DNA of 33,529 bases from contig JAJFUG010000027.1 in assembly GCA_021372515.1 (NCBI GenBank), positions 1 to 33,529 on the forward strand, written 5' to 3'. Positions 19,906 to 29,700 of this stretch are shown here, in pieces. The notes under the pieces are model-generated. The model was not told the origin of the DNA. It saw only the letters and a list, made by a program, of their open reading frames with translations, and did no database searches. The stretch's first letter is position 1, and the number at the start of each line of letters is the position of its first letter. This DNA comes from a bacterium. Its GTDB lineage: Bacteria > Gemmatimonadota > Glassbacteria > GWA2-58-10. Both the position numbers and the translations under genes were made by a program.

Positions 19906-22900
19906 CTACATTTGAGCGAGTGCCTGCTGCGCCTTTTCGAATTCCTGCCTGGCACGCTCGATTAACTTCTCGACGCCTTCCAGTTTGCCATCGCGGGCAA
20001 GGGATTCTATTTCCCGGGCAACGGCCGAGAGATTCATGGCGCCGAAAGTAGCGCCGGCGGATTTGAGCGTATGTGCGGCCAGACGAAGTGCTTTGACATC
20101 GCCTTGCTGTTGAGCCTGACAGGCATCCGACAAAAGCTTCGCGCCATCCTCCATGAATCCCTGTAGCAGCTCGGGGAAAATTTTTTCCGCCTGGTTTCCG
20201 AGACTTTCCTTGAGCCTTTCCAAGGCATTGATATCGATGTTCCCGGAGGGCTCCGTCACGGCTTCGCTCCCAGGGGAATCACCTGCGGGCCCGCCTTCAT
20301 CAGGTTCCGTCCCGGCGCCGGGCGGGACCTCCGTAATCTCTCCATTTAGTACGGCCTTGCTCCGGCAGAGGGCGGCAACCAGGCTCTTGACATGCACGGG
20401 CTTGCTCACGTAATCATCCATGCCCGCGGCAAGGCATTCTTTGCGGTCCTTGTCCAAAGCGTCTGCGGTCATGGCGACAATTCGAGGCTGCCGGTCGGGG
20501 GGAAAATGCTGACGGATTTGCCGGGTGGCCTCGAGGCCGTCCATTTCCGGCATCTGCACATCCATCAGCACCAGATCGTATAATTGACGTTTGAGGGCTT
20601 CCACAGCCTCCAGACCGTTGGAGGCCACATCCGCCTTATAACCGAGGCGGTCCAGCATCGCCAGGGCGAGCTTCTGGTTACTTTTATTGTCCTCGGTCAG
20701 GAGGATGCGCAAGGGATGGCGTGTTCCCATCTGGGGGTCGTACTGGGAAGCACGCTCCTCCGTATTGGATGAGACGAAAATCGTACCCTCGGGGCAGAAG
20801 GCTCTCTGGAATGTTTCGTATAGCCGGGAAGCTTTGACAGGTTTGAGAAGCACTTCGCGGAAACGCTTCCTGTCCTCGGGAGATATGGCCTCCGAGGAAG
20901 AGGTGAGCATGACCAGAGGGACAGAGCCGCCGCAGGCCAGGTCCCTGATTTTCTCACTCACCTCCACTCCGTCCATTTCCGGCATCTGCATGTCCAGCAC
21001 TATGATATCAAATTGGTCCCGGCCCTGGATCAGCTCCAGCGCTTCCCTGCCCGAGGAAACCGCGACCGGCGACATACCCCAGGATGCGGCTTGAAGGAAA
21101 AGAATTTCCCGGTTTGCGGGATTGTCATCCACGATAAGTACCTTTTTCCCGCACAAGACAGGCTGGTCGGCCTCGAGGTAAACAGGCCTGGTGCAGGCAG
21201 CGGACATGGCACGGATGGTAAAGTGGAAGTTAGAGCCTTGTCCGTCCTCGCTTTCCACCCATATCCGCCCGCCCATCATCTCCACCAGGCGCATGCTTAT
21301 CGCCAGGCCCAGGCCGGTGCCGCCGTACTTGCGGGTCGTCGAGGAATCCGCCTGGCTGAAAGCCTGAAAGAGGCGATTCAACCTGTCCGCCGGTATTCCT
21401 ATGCCCGTGTCCCGGACCGAGAACTCGAGCTCGAACCATTTGCTTTCCCGGTCCGCAGACGGCGACACTGCTCCCGACTGGACACTCGTCCCCGGCGCCG
21501 CTTTCAGTTCGCTGGAAATAACCGTGACCATCACCTCACCCTTGTCGGTGAACTTAACGGCGTTGCCGATAAGGTTCACCAGGATCTGCTGCAGGCGGGT
21601 GGGGTCGCCGACCACTGTCGCCGGTGCATGGACATCGATGAGGGCGCCGATTTCCAGACCCTTGCTTCGAGAACGGTGGGCGAAGAGGTCCACGGTGGAT
21701 TCCACGCACTGGTGCAGGTCAAAAGGACAATTATCCAGCTCCAGTTTTCCGGCCTCGATTTTCGAGAAATCGAGGATGTCGTTGAGTATGACGAGCAGAG
21801 CCTCCCCGCTTTTTCTTATCGTATTGGCGAAATCACGCTGCTGCGGATCGAGGTCGCCATCCAGCAGCAAGCCGGACATACCGATAATCGCGTTCATCGG
21901 GGTCCGGATTTCATGGCTCATCATCGCCAGAAAGGCGCTTTTAGCCCGGTTGGCCGATTCGGCGTTTTCTTTGGCCCTCTCCATCACCTCCTGGGCCCGC
22001 TTGCGGTCGGTTATGTCACGAATGCACTCGATTGCACCGACCACATTGCCCCGGATATCATGTAGCGCGGAGGCCGTAACCATCATGTGAACACCGTCCC
22101 GCAATTTCGGAGCGAAAGTCTCGCCGATCAGAACTGAACCCTGACGCAACAGAGTTGGATATTTCTTTTCCAGCTCCTCATTGGGATTCAAGGCCAGATT
22201 GATGAGAATCGGCCTGCGCTCGCCATAAATTGACATGGAATACTCATTATTGCCTTTGCCGAGCATCTCCCCGGACTTGATCCCGGTCAATTTCTCCATC
22301 GCTGAATTCCAGGCAATCACCCGGCCCTCCCGGTCTACGACGAAAGTGGCATCGGGGACAAAATCGATAATGTCCGCCAGTCGTCTTTCCAGGCTGTCTG
22401 CGTGTTCCATAAGCCGGAGCTGGGAACCACGGACGCTTTCCATCATGGCATTAAACGTAGTGGCCAGAACTCCCAGCTCATCGTTGCTTTTGACGGTCAC
22501 CGGCTGGTCGAGCTGCCCTTTTTGCACTCTTTCGGCGGCATTGGCCAGTTCGGTCAAGGGATTTGTCAGCCTGCGTGCGAAAAGGATAGCGATCGCGCCC
22601 GCGAACAAGGCGGTTAAAAAGAGGAGGAGCCATTGCTGGCGGGTGGTTTTTCGAAAGAGCTGCTGGATGATGCTCTGACTGGAACGGATAGGACCGTAGA
22701 ATTCATCCATATACGTCGTCGCGCTGACCATCAGGGTGACGCCCTGGACCGGACTGTGGATCGGGGTGGTAATCATGAACTTCTGGCGCACCGATCCATC
22801 GGCGTCCACCCAGTCGTAATAGCCCTCTCCCTCCTTGCCATCCAGGCTCTGTTTGAATACTTCCCAGAACGCCGGCAGCTTAACGGAGAAGTCGTGCATG

Positions 22901-23262
22901 TCATGGTTGACAATGGCGGGGTTCGGGTGAAAACGGGTGATTGCCGTACCGGTCTCCCAGAGAGCGGTGTAACCTGTCTCACCCACTTTCTGGCCTGCCA
23001 GTTTCAAAAACTCCTGGTCCTTCTGAAGGTCCTCGATGCTGGCCTGGGGATGGGTCAGGATGAATATCTCCGCCTGGCGGGCGACATCCCGGGCTTTCTG
23101 ACGGATCGACTCCTCGCCCAGGCCTCTAAGCGCCTCCGTGCTCTGCGAAACCGCCAGTGAGCCCACTCCCTTGATTGCGCGCTGGCTGAGATAACCTACG
23201 ATCAGCGTGGGAACAGTGGCCGCTATCAAAAAACAGAGGACAATACGGGTGGTGATTTTCAT
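19906..23262 (-). CDS. Hybrid sensor histidine kinase (Cache-HAMP-PAS-HisKA-HATPase-REC-REC-Hpt)
   Basis: The protein has 1118 residues. A membrane anchor (about 5-25) leads to a periplasmic Cache-like sensor (about 35-200, containing [12 protein letters not shown]) and a second transmembrane helix (about 210-228). HAMP follows at about 229-280 and PAS at about 290-420 ([19 protein letters not shown]). HisKA carries His450 in SHEIRTPMN, and the ATPase domain has N-box [18 protein letters not shown] (618-624) and GGTGLGL (647-653). Two receivers have Asp757 and Asp901, and a C-terminal Hpt has His1064 in HTLKSAG. All phospho-acceptors are present, so it can run a complete His-Asp-His relay. 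The linker at about 975-1008 is Gly/Pro/Glu-rich. It is co-transcribed with two Hpt proteins and a receiver, with 2-bp and 12-bp gaps. Confidence 0.95.
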   Translation of the reverse strand: MKITTRIVLCFLIAATVPTLIVGYLSQRAIKGVGSLAVSQSTEALRGLGEESIRQKARDVARQAEIFILTHPQASIEDLQKDQEFLKLAGQKVGETGYTALWETGTAITRFHPNPAIVNHDMHDFSVKLPAFWEVFKQSLDGKEGEGYYDWVDADGSVRQKFMITTPIHSPVQGVTLMVSATTYMDEFYGPIRSSQSIIQQLFRKTTRQQWLLLFLTALFAGAIAILFARRLTNPLTELANAAERVQKGQLDQPVTVKSNDELGVLATTFNAMMESVRGSQLRLMEHADSLERRLADIIDFVPDATFVVDREGRVIAWNSAMEKLTGIKSGEMLGKGNNEYSMSIYGERRPILINLALNPNEELEKKYPTLLRQGSVLIGETFAPKLRDGVHMMVTASALHDIRGNVVGAIECIRDITDRKRAQEVMERAKENAESANRAKSAFLAMMSHEIRTPMNAIIGMSGLLLDGDLDPQQRDFANTIRKSGEALLVILNDILDFSKIEAGKLELDNCPFDLHQCVESTVDLFAHRSRSKGLEIGALIDVHAPATVVGDPTRLQQILVNLIGNAVKFTDKGEVMVTVISSELKAAPGTSVQSGAVSPSADRESKWFELEFSVRDTGIGIPADRLNRLFQAFSQADSSTTRKYGGTGLGLAISMRLVEMMGGRIWVESEDGQGSNFHFTIRAMSAACTRPVYLEADQPVLCGKKVLIVDDNPANREILFLQAASWGMSPVAVSSGREALELIQGRDQFDIIVLDMQMPEMDGVEVSEKIRDLACGGSVPLVMLTSSSEAISPEDRKRFREVLLKPVKASRLYETFQRAFCPEGTIFVSSNTEERASQYDPQMGTRHPLRILLTEDNKSNQKLALAMLDRLGYKADVASNGLEAVEALKRQLYDLVLMDVQMPEMDGLEATRQIRQHFPPDRQPRIVAMTADALDKDRKECLAAGMDDYVSKPVHVKSLVAALCRSKAVLNGEITEVPPGAGTEPDEGGPAGDSPGSEAVTEPSGNIDINALERLKESLGNQAEKIFPELLQGFMEDGAKLLSDACQAQQQGDVKALRLAAHTLKSAGATFGAMNLSAVAREIESLARDGKLEGVEKLIERARQEFEKAQQALAQM

Positions 23263-23264
23263 TT

Positions 23265-23654
23265 TTATTCCCGGAATGAGTAGTACTTCTCAAGTTTCTC
23301 CAATTGTCGGGAGGTGTCCGACTGGTCACTCGAACGGGGATTTTCTGTCATTTCTTTTAGAATGGCTGCGGATTCCAACAGAACTCCGATAACTTCCGGC
23401 CCGGGCGCAAGCTTTCGGGCGCAGATGAGATTCATGGTCTTTTCCATCGCATAGGCCAGTTCCCGGATGTTTTGCAGAGCCATGTATCCTGCGCTGCCTT
23501 TAACCGAGTGAAAAGCCCTGAATACCTTGTCCGCCAACTTGTCATCCCTGTCCCGGCCAGCAGTTTCCAGAGCCAGCAGATCGTCTTCAATCCCTCTCAG
23601 GTTCTCCTCTGCGTCCTCGATAAACATCAGTAAGGTCTCTTCATCGAATTCCAT
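23265..23654 (-). CDS. Stand-alone Hpt (histidine phosphotransfer) protein
   Basis: This 129-residue protein has a helical Hpt/CheA-P1-type domain. The phospho-acceptor is His49 in FHSVKGSAGY, preceded by the acidic helix FIEDAEENLRGIEDDLLAL, as in CheA P1 domains. The C-terminal tail (about 105-129) is polar and probably disordered apart from a short helix. It lies 2 bp upstream of the hybrid kinase and 43 bp downstream of the Hpt-REC gene. It adds a second intact Hpt to the system, which already has one at the kinase C-terminus, and so could branch the relay. Confidence 0.88.
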   Translation of the reverse strand: MEFDEETLLMFIEDAEENLRGIEDDLLALETAGRDRDDKLADKVFRAFHSVKGSAGYMALQNIRELAYAMEKTMNLICARKLAPGPEVIGVLLESAAILKEMTENPRSSDQSDTSRQLEKLEKYYSFRE

Positions 23655-23697
23655 CCGGCCCTCTTTTTGAATACTTTTTCACGGGTGCTATTAAGTT

Positions 23698-24459
23698 TTA
23701 TTCCAGGTATGCCCGCAACGATCTTTCAATTTTAGCCTTCATGTGTTCTCTTGTCGCACCTTTAAGTATGTAATTTACAGCGCCAAGCTTGAGACATTTG
23801 GTAACGATATCCGAGTCTCCGATGGAGGTCAGCATCACGACCCGGGCAAAGGGGGCAAGTTCGGTTATCTCCTCCAGCACCACGTCACCATTTTTCCCCG
23901 GCATGTGTATATCCAGAATCAGAAGGTCGGGCTTTTCTCTTTTAAACAGTTCGACCACCTCATCGCCGTTGGACGCCTCGCCTACCACTTCGTATTTCAT
24001 GGAAACCAGCAGCTTCCTGAGCATCTGCCGGAAAAAAGTCTGATCATCGGCAATGAGCACACGCGGTATCTTCGCAATGCTCGATATACCTTCCAACTTT
24101 TTCAATATATCCGCAATGTTTGCCTCGTTGCTTGACTCCGCGTGCTTGATCAATTCGATCAGAATTTCTGTTGAATTCAACAGAGCGTTGACCACGTGAG
24201 GAAGCGGCAACATGGTTTTATAATGGACCATACTCAGAATATTCCCTATCAAGCTGGCCAGGGCCTCAATGTTTTTAAGCTCCATTGATTTTGCGCCGTG
24301 TTCAATGGAGAGCATGGTCTGAATTAATTCATCTGCCAGCACATTATCTATTTCCGTTGATTCCCAGGCCTCGAGAGCGTTTATTTTCTTTTCAATTTCT
24401 TTCGTTTTGTCGAGAGAGCCCTCAACAAACGATTGTAAGGTCTGGCCGTCGAAAACCAT
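23698..24459 (-). CDS. Degenerate Hpt-like domain fused to a receiver domain
   Basis: The protein has 253 residues. The N-terminal half (about 1-125) is an all-helical domain that aligns with the neighbouring Hpt protein. It keeps His54 and Lys57 (EHGAKSMELKNIEAL) but lacks about four residues, including the Gly-rich part of the usual HxxKGSAG motif, so phosphotransfer is doubtful. The C-terminal half (about 132-253) is a full receiver: VLIADDQ, Asp183 in LLILDIHMPG, VVMLTSIGD and the Lys in YILKGA. There is no DNA-binding domain. It is the first gene of the operon, with GGAGG (24465-24469) before the ATG. Confidence 0.85.
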   Translation of the reverse strand: MVFDGQTLQSFVEGSLDKTKEIEKKINALEAWESTEIDNVLADELIQTMLSIEHGAKSMELKNIEALASLIGNILSMVHYKTMLPLPHVVNALLNSTEILIELIKHAESSNEANIADILKKLEGISSIAKIPRVLIADDQTFFRQMLRKLLVSMKYEVVGEASNGDEVVELFKREKPDLLILDIHMPGKNGDVVLEEITELAPFARVVMLTSIGDSDIVTKCLKLGAVNYILKGATREHMKAKIERSLRAYLE

Positions 24460-25324
24460 CTTTTCCTCCCAATACTGAATACCTTATCTTTTTTTAATGT
24501 CCCATTCGGGAGCGGGAGAAAATTCTGCACCTTCAGGCGACGACTTTGGTATGCTTACGGTGAACGATCGGGAAAGCATTATCTACTCCATCCCGAGGAT
24601 TCATGGATTCGAGATGGTTTCACGCGGCAGTAAAGAGGTCTTAATCGCCCTTTGGGACTGTTGATTTTGGAGATTCATTCTGGGCGTTTCCATGCAGTGG
24701 CTTGATCTCAGCGGTTGCCAGGGCAGGCTGACCAAGCCTATCGCTTTTATTGTCAACCGGTTTTGTGGTTATTGATTTGTCAGACATTTTATATTTGCGC
24801 GACCTTTGATTCAATGGTACATAGAATCATGTCTGTTTTTTTGCTTGGTTTTAATGTATCGGGCTCCGCAGCTCAGAAACATGATCTGTTGGAGGTTATT
24901 TCCTTAATCCACTGCAGATTGATGCTATTCAGCCGGGGAAACGTGAGAAACCTTCTACGCGATTAAATCAGAGGTCCCTTCCAATTAATAAGAAAAGAGA
25001 CAAATGTCAATATAGACCTTAGTCTTACACACCCGATATCTTGTCTTGTTTTCGCCGCAGGCTGTCGGAATATTGAAAAATCAGCTTGAGAGCTAATACT
25101 TTCAACAGAATTCAATGGATTGAACCACATAGACTGGATTAAGAAATCAGGAATATGTGCATTGTCGCAGGTCATTCTGTGTCAGTTTATGCCGGAATCG
25201 GGGTTAAACTATTAAATTCGTGCCAATCTGCAGCCTCACCCTGAAAGCATGACATACAGCCTCCATGCGCCTCTGGCTTTAGATAAAAGGAGTAAGAAAG
25301 AGGAGGGAAACTGCCTGAAGGGGT
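24460..25324. other. Non-coding right end of the island
   Basis: About 865 bp of AT-richer DNA lie between the phosphorelay operon and the displaced tRNA end. The promoter of the minus-strand operon must lie at its left end, but no convincing boxes were found. A 37-codon frame (24551-24664) has no ribosome binding site and no recognisable product. No integrase remnant could be recognised in any frame. Confidence 0.6.
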
Positions 25325-25369
25325 CTGTCAAGCCGGAGGCCGCGGGTTCAAGTCTCGTCGGCCCCGCCA
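25325..25369 (+). pseudogene. Displaced 3' end of tRNA-Asp (right island junction)
   Basis: The 45 nt match 12359-12403 with two changes (25340 C for T, 25345 G for A). The sequence keeps the 3' anticodon arm, T-arm with TTCAAGT, the 3' acceptor strand and CCA, but no D-arm or 5' acceptor strand lies upstream, so it cannot fold as a tRNA. The following terminator at 25379 fits the original end of the tRNA gene before integration. Confidence 0.88.
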
Positions 25370-25378
25370 CCAATAGAG

Positions 25379-25411
25379 AAGGGCCTGGGAGATCCTCCCA
25401 GACCCTTTTTT
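25379..25411 (+). terminator. Terminator following the displaced tRNA-Asp end
   Basis: The stem at 25379-25391 with 25395-25407 has one C/A mismatch (core CTGGGAG/CTCCCAG), a 3-nt loop and a T-run at 25406-25411. It most likely ended the ancestral tRNA-Asp transcript. Confidence 0.88.
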
Positions 25412-25490
25412 ATCGAAGCTCCGCTCTCCGGGCGTTGTCCGCAGAGAGCAGTAGTGATTTGTCAGCAAGCCGCACGCCGAGCCTGCCGGC

Positions 25491-26393
25491 TCACTTGACC
25501 GGTTTCGTGGAAAATTTCAAGAACGTAAAGGTTTCCGGGATGTGCGAATTCATATAGCCGTGCTTGTTCCAGGTCCATCCGGCGCACTGCTCCAGCTTGG
25601 TCCCGTCACGGCCGCAGTGCTGGAACCGCGAGCAGTCGATCCGCCACATGTCTCCATCCACGGGCGGCAGCGCGCGGCCATCCGCCAGGGGCGCCAGTTC
25701 AGCCCAGGGAAGGGCCAGCTCCACGCTCCAGCCCCGGTCCTCGACATTGTCCTGGTTTATTACCCCGTCGACATGAACCGCGTGTTTCATCCCGGTGATA
25801 TCGAAATCGAAAAACCCGGTCCGCTCGCCGCGCGGATGCATCGGGGGTATGAACTGGGAGAGCTTTTCGGTTTTCCGCAGCGTGGGCGACCATTCGGTCG
25901 TCGGGTAGGCCGACCCGGGTTGGCCCAGGACATCATCCCAGATCCAGAAGACCTCGTAGATTGTGTTCAGCGCGTTGATTTCCAGCTCGTAGTAGGCGTC
26001 ACGGCCGGCGATAAACAATTCGACATCGTTATCCTCCCAGATACGGGAGTCCTGCTCGGTGAGCCTGGCGCGGACATGGGTCTCCTCGATCCGGTACCCG
26101 ATATACAGATAGCTGTCGTCCCAGAGCAGCTTTACCCGCGAGTCGAAAAACGCCGGTTCGCCGGAGATGATGTCGACAAACGGCGAGGACCACGGGGCCG
26201 CCTGCCAGCACGGTTCATCCAGCCTGCCGTCGACCGTGATCTCGCCGCTCGCCCGGTGGCAGGTGTATTCCGCGAGTTTCTGACGGCTGATTTTTTCGAG
26301 ATCGATCATGGTTTGGGCTCCAGCCTTGCTTGCAGGTAAAATCGAGAGAAGGAAAACGGTCAACAGCTCAAAGGTTGTCATTCGCCTCATCAT
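25491..26393 (-). CDS. Secreted carbohydrate-binding family 9-like protein
   Basis: The protein has 300 residues. The signal peptide spans residues 1-26 (hydrophobic core LLTVFLLSILPA, cleavage after SKAGA). The mature part matches the CBM9-like domain found in many FCB-group proteins: ITVDGRLDEPCWQAA, then LLWDDSYLYIGYRIEE, the acidic IWEDNDVELFI and YYELEINALNTIYEVFW, and near the end WSVELALPWAEL and WRIDCSRFQ. Family members bind or accompany sugar ligands at the cell surface, and no catalytic domain is fused here. AGGAGCG precedes the ATG pair. It is divergently transcribed from the propeller/sigma-54 regulator across a 354-bp gap, which suggests it could be one of its targets. Confidence 0.88.
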   Translation of the reverse strand: MMRRMTTFELLTVFLLSILPASKAGAQTMIDLEKISRQKLAEYTCHRASGEITVDGRLDEPCWQAAPWSSPFVDIISGEPAFFDSRVKLLWDDSYLYIGYRIEETHVRARLTEQDSRIWEDNDVELFIAGRDAYYELEINALNTIYEVFWIWDDVLGQPGSAYPTTEWSPTLRKTEKLSQFIPPMHPRGERTGFFDFDITGMKHAVHVDGVINQDNVEDRGWSVELALPWAELAPLADGRALPPVDGDMWRIDCSRFQHCGRDGTKLEQCAGWTWNKHGYMNSHIPETFTFLKFSTKPVK

Positions 26394-26747
26394 TTACGCT
26401 CCTGGGCTCATTCTGGACCTGACTTCCTCAGATGCGGTTTTTCGATCGGCCCGGCTTGGATGAACTCACTTTTTTCGATTACATGAAAGATTGTCAGTTT
26501 GAATCGAGATTTGGCCTGCCCCGGAAGTATAGCACCAATTACGAGAGAACTCAAAGGTGGAGCACACGGTACAAGCTTTGGGTTTTAGCCAGGGAATTAC
26601 ATTGCCTGTTTTTTGCTTTTTTGTTTGCATTTAAACAACAGTCTTAAAAGATTTTGCCTTGGAGCAGGTTGAATTATCGGTGGCAAACAATAATAATGTC
26701 ACACTTTTGCATAATGGTCGTCTGCTTTACTTGGGAAAAAACTGATA
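26394..26747. promoter_or_regulatory. Divergent intergenic region between the CBM9-like gene and the propeller regulator
   Basis: The 354-bp AT-rich gap must hold both promoters. An inverted repeat TTGTTT (26621-26626) / AAACAA (26633-26638) is the clearest feature. A TGTCAC...TTGC sequence at 26697-26710 resembles a sigma-54 promoter but is one base too short between the two elements. No coding sequence is recognised. Confidence 0.4.
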
Positions 26748-29700
26748 ATGATGAGAATGAGAAGAATTTCTCTCCTTTTATCAACCCTCGCCATCCTTGT
26801 TGGTTCCCACAGGAACCTCTACGCGGTGAAATATCCTTTCAGAACCTATACTGCCAAAGACGGACTGGCGTCGAATCAGGTCGGCTCGATCCTGCAAGAC
26901 CGTAAAGGCTGCCTCTGGTTATCGACTCAGGGCGGAATTTCCAGGTTCAATGGTTTGAATTTTACCAATTACAGCGTAACGGATGGTTTAGCCGGCAACA
27001 GCGCTCTAAAAATCTTCGAGGATTCCCGGGGCGGCCTCTGGGCCAGTTTCTGGGGAGGGGGAGTGAGCAGGTATGACGGGGAGAAGTGGACCACTCTGAG
27101 CGATGATTATCTGCGGGACAACACTGTCTGGACTTTTTTCGAGGATTCCCGCGGCCGACTGTGGGTGACTACCTTCGGGGCCGGTGTGGCTTGTCTCGAC
27201 AAGGCCGGGTGGCAATATCACACCGTCGCCGATGGACTGCCCGATAACCGGGTCAGGACTGTATTTGAGGACTCCAAAGGCAACCTGTGGTTCGGGTTCC
27301 AGCAGTATGGAGTCTGCCGTTTCGATGGCAAGAACTGGAAACACTTCTATCCTCTGGGACCGGGAGCGCTTTGCCAGATCAACTCCATTGTCGAGGATAA
27401 AGAGGGCGACATCTGGCTCGCCGGCTACAGCAAAATAAAAAGAGAGAGTGTAGCCATAGAAATCAGAGGGACTGTTGAACAGGGGAACTACAGGATTTTC
27501 GACCACAAGGATGGTATCCCGCTGGGTTCTGATCCCTCACTTTTACAGGACAGCCAGGGCAATATCTGGTACAGTGCACAGGGCGGCGGTGTGGGGGTTT
27601 ATGACGGCACAGGCTGGAAGACATACACCACGCAAAATGGGCTGCCCTCCGATAATATCACCTCGATCTTCGAGGATAAGGAAAAGAACCTGTGGTTCGG
27701 CACCTGGGGAGACGGGTTGGTGCGGCTCAGCGACAGGGCTTTCGTGACCTATACCGAGGCGGATGGACTGCCGGGGAACTCGGTTGCCCCCGCGCTTGAG
27801 GATAGGCAGGGAAACCTCTGGTTTAACGACCGGTATGTCGAGGGAGTCGCCAGGTATGACGGCAATAAATGGACTACGTATACCTCGCGTGACGGCTTGT
27901 GCAGCGACCATATAGTACATCTTTATATGGACAGCAAGGGCGTTATCTGGTTTTCGTCCGGCTACGAAATAAGTACATTAGACGGTTCGAGGTGGAAAAA
28001 TTATATTCTCGAAAATCAATGGATCAACAGGTCTTTTTTTGAGGACAGAAATGGCGTCATTTACATCGGGACGTTTCAATACAAGTTCAACGGACGGACA
28101 ATCGAGCCTTGTTTATTGAAAGGAGAAAATCCCGATTCCCCTCCCTCGGTCCTTTCGACAGCTCAAGACACGGCCGGCAATTTGCTGTTCGGCACCACGG
28201 AGTGCCTGCTGGTCTTTAACGGCACCGACCTCAGAAAGCTGGAACGAGGCAGAGTAATCAATGCAATTACAGGCGACCCCGAGCGATGTCTCTGGTTTGC
28301 CACGGACAGCGGTTTGGTAAAATCCGATATCCAGGACTATTACGGATACGCCGGAGAAAACGAGCGGCTCGCCGGAATACGCTATACCATTGAAAGCGGT
28401 CTGGCCCATAACGATGTCCTGGCCCTCTGCCGGGACGCCTCCGGCGCGGTATGGGCGGGTACAAACGGTGGCGGCGTTAGCCGGCTCAAGGATGACGCAA
28501 TTACCAATTTCACCGTAGAGAACGGCCTTTCCAGCAATGTCTGCAACTATATCCTCGAGTCCGGCAGCCGCTTGTATTTTGTGATGTCCAACGGACTCAA
28601 TTGCTACGACGGCGAGACGTTCAAAGTCTATACTGAGGAGGATGGCTTCACCGCCAACACACAATCCCAGCCTCTCCTGGATCGAAAAGGAAACCTCTGG
28701 TTCAGATCGCCCAATGGTGTAATAAAATATGATCCTTCCTCCGACCGGCCGACTCTCATTCAACCGCCCGTTTATATCACCGGGCTTAAATTGTTCGATA
28801 AGAGCATCCCGGTTAGGGACGGAATCGTCCTCGATTACGACATGAACGGCCTGAATATAGAATTTGTCGGTATCTGCTTTGCCTCGCCGGGTGTCCTGTA
28901 CAACTATCGACTGGAGGGCCTGGAGGCGGATTGGATCCCAACCCGCCAGAATTCCGTCTCCTACACCAACCTGCCTGAAGGCCGATATACATTCAAAGTC
29001 AAGGCGAGGAACCAAGACGGGGTCTGGAGCCGGGAGACGGCAACGCTGTCTTTCAGAATACTGCCACCCTTCTGGGCCACGCTCTGGTTCAGGGTCTTGA
29101 GCCTCGTTGCCATCGTTGCCGCTTTCTACGGGATTCACGAATTCAGGACACGCTTCATCAAGAAAAGAAACCTCGAACTCCTGCACGAGGTGAGTGAACG
29201 CAAGAAAGTGGAATCCGCCTTGCGGAAAGAACATGCCGAGGTGGAGAGCCTGAAGAACCGTCTCCAGGCCGAGAACATTTACCTGCAGGAAGAGATCCGG
29301 ATCGAGCACGATTTCAAGGAGATCATCAGCAACAGCGACGCGCTGAACAAAGTGCTGGAGCGGGTGGAGCAGGTAGCCGCCACCGACGCCACGGTGCTTA
29401 TTCTCGGCGAGACCGGGACCGGCAAGCAGCTCATTGCCCGGGCCGTGCACAATGTAAGCCCACGGGCCGAGAGGGCGCTGGTTACCGTGAACTGCGCCGC
29501 CCTGCCGGCCACTCTTATCGAGAGCGAGCTTTTCGGACATGAAAAGGGAGCGTTCACCGGAGCGCTTTCCAGAAAGATCGGGCGTTTCGAACTGGCGGAC
29601 GGCGGCTCGATTTTCCTGGACGAGATCGGGGAAATGCCTCTCGACCTGCAGGCCAAGCTCCTGCGGGTCCTGCAGGACGGGGAATTCGAGCGGCTGGGCA

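Noticed and set aside
24551-24664. A 37-codon open frame in the island's right end
   Set aside because: It has no ribosome binding site and no recognisable product, and is short enough to occur by chance.
25325-25369. A second functional tRNA-Asp
   Set aside because: Only the 3' half is present; no D-arm or 5' acceptor strand lies upstream.
26697-26710. Sigma-54-like TGTCAC...TTGC before the propeller regulator
   Set aside because: The essential GG is GT and the spacing is one base short.
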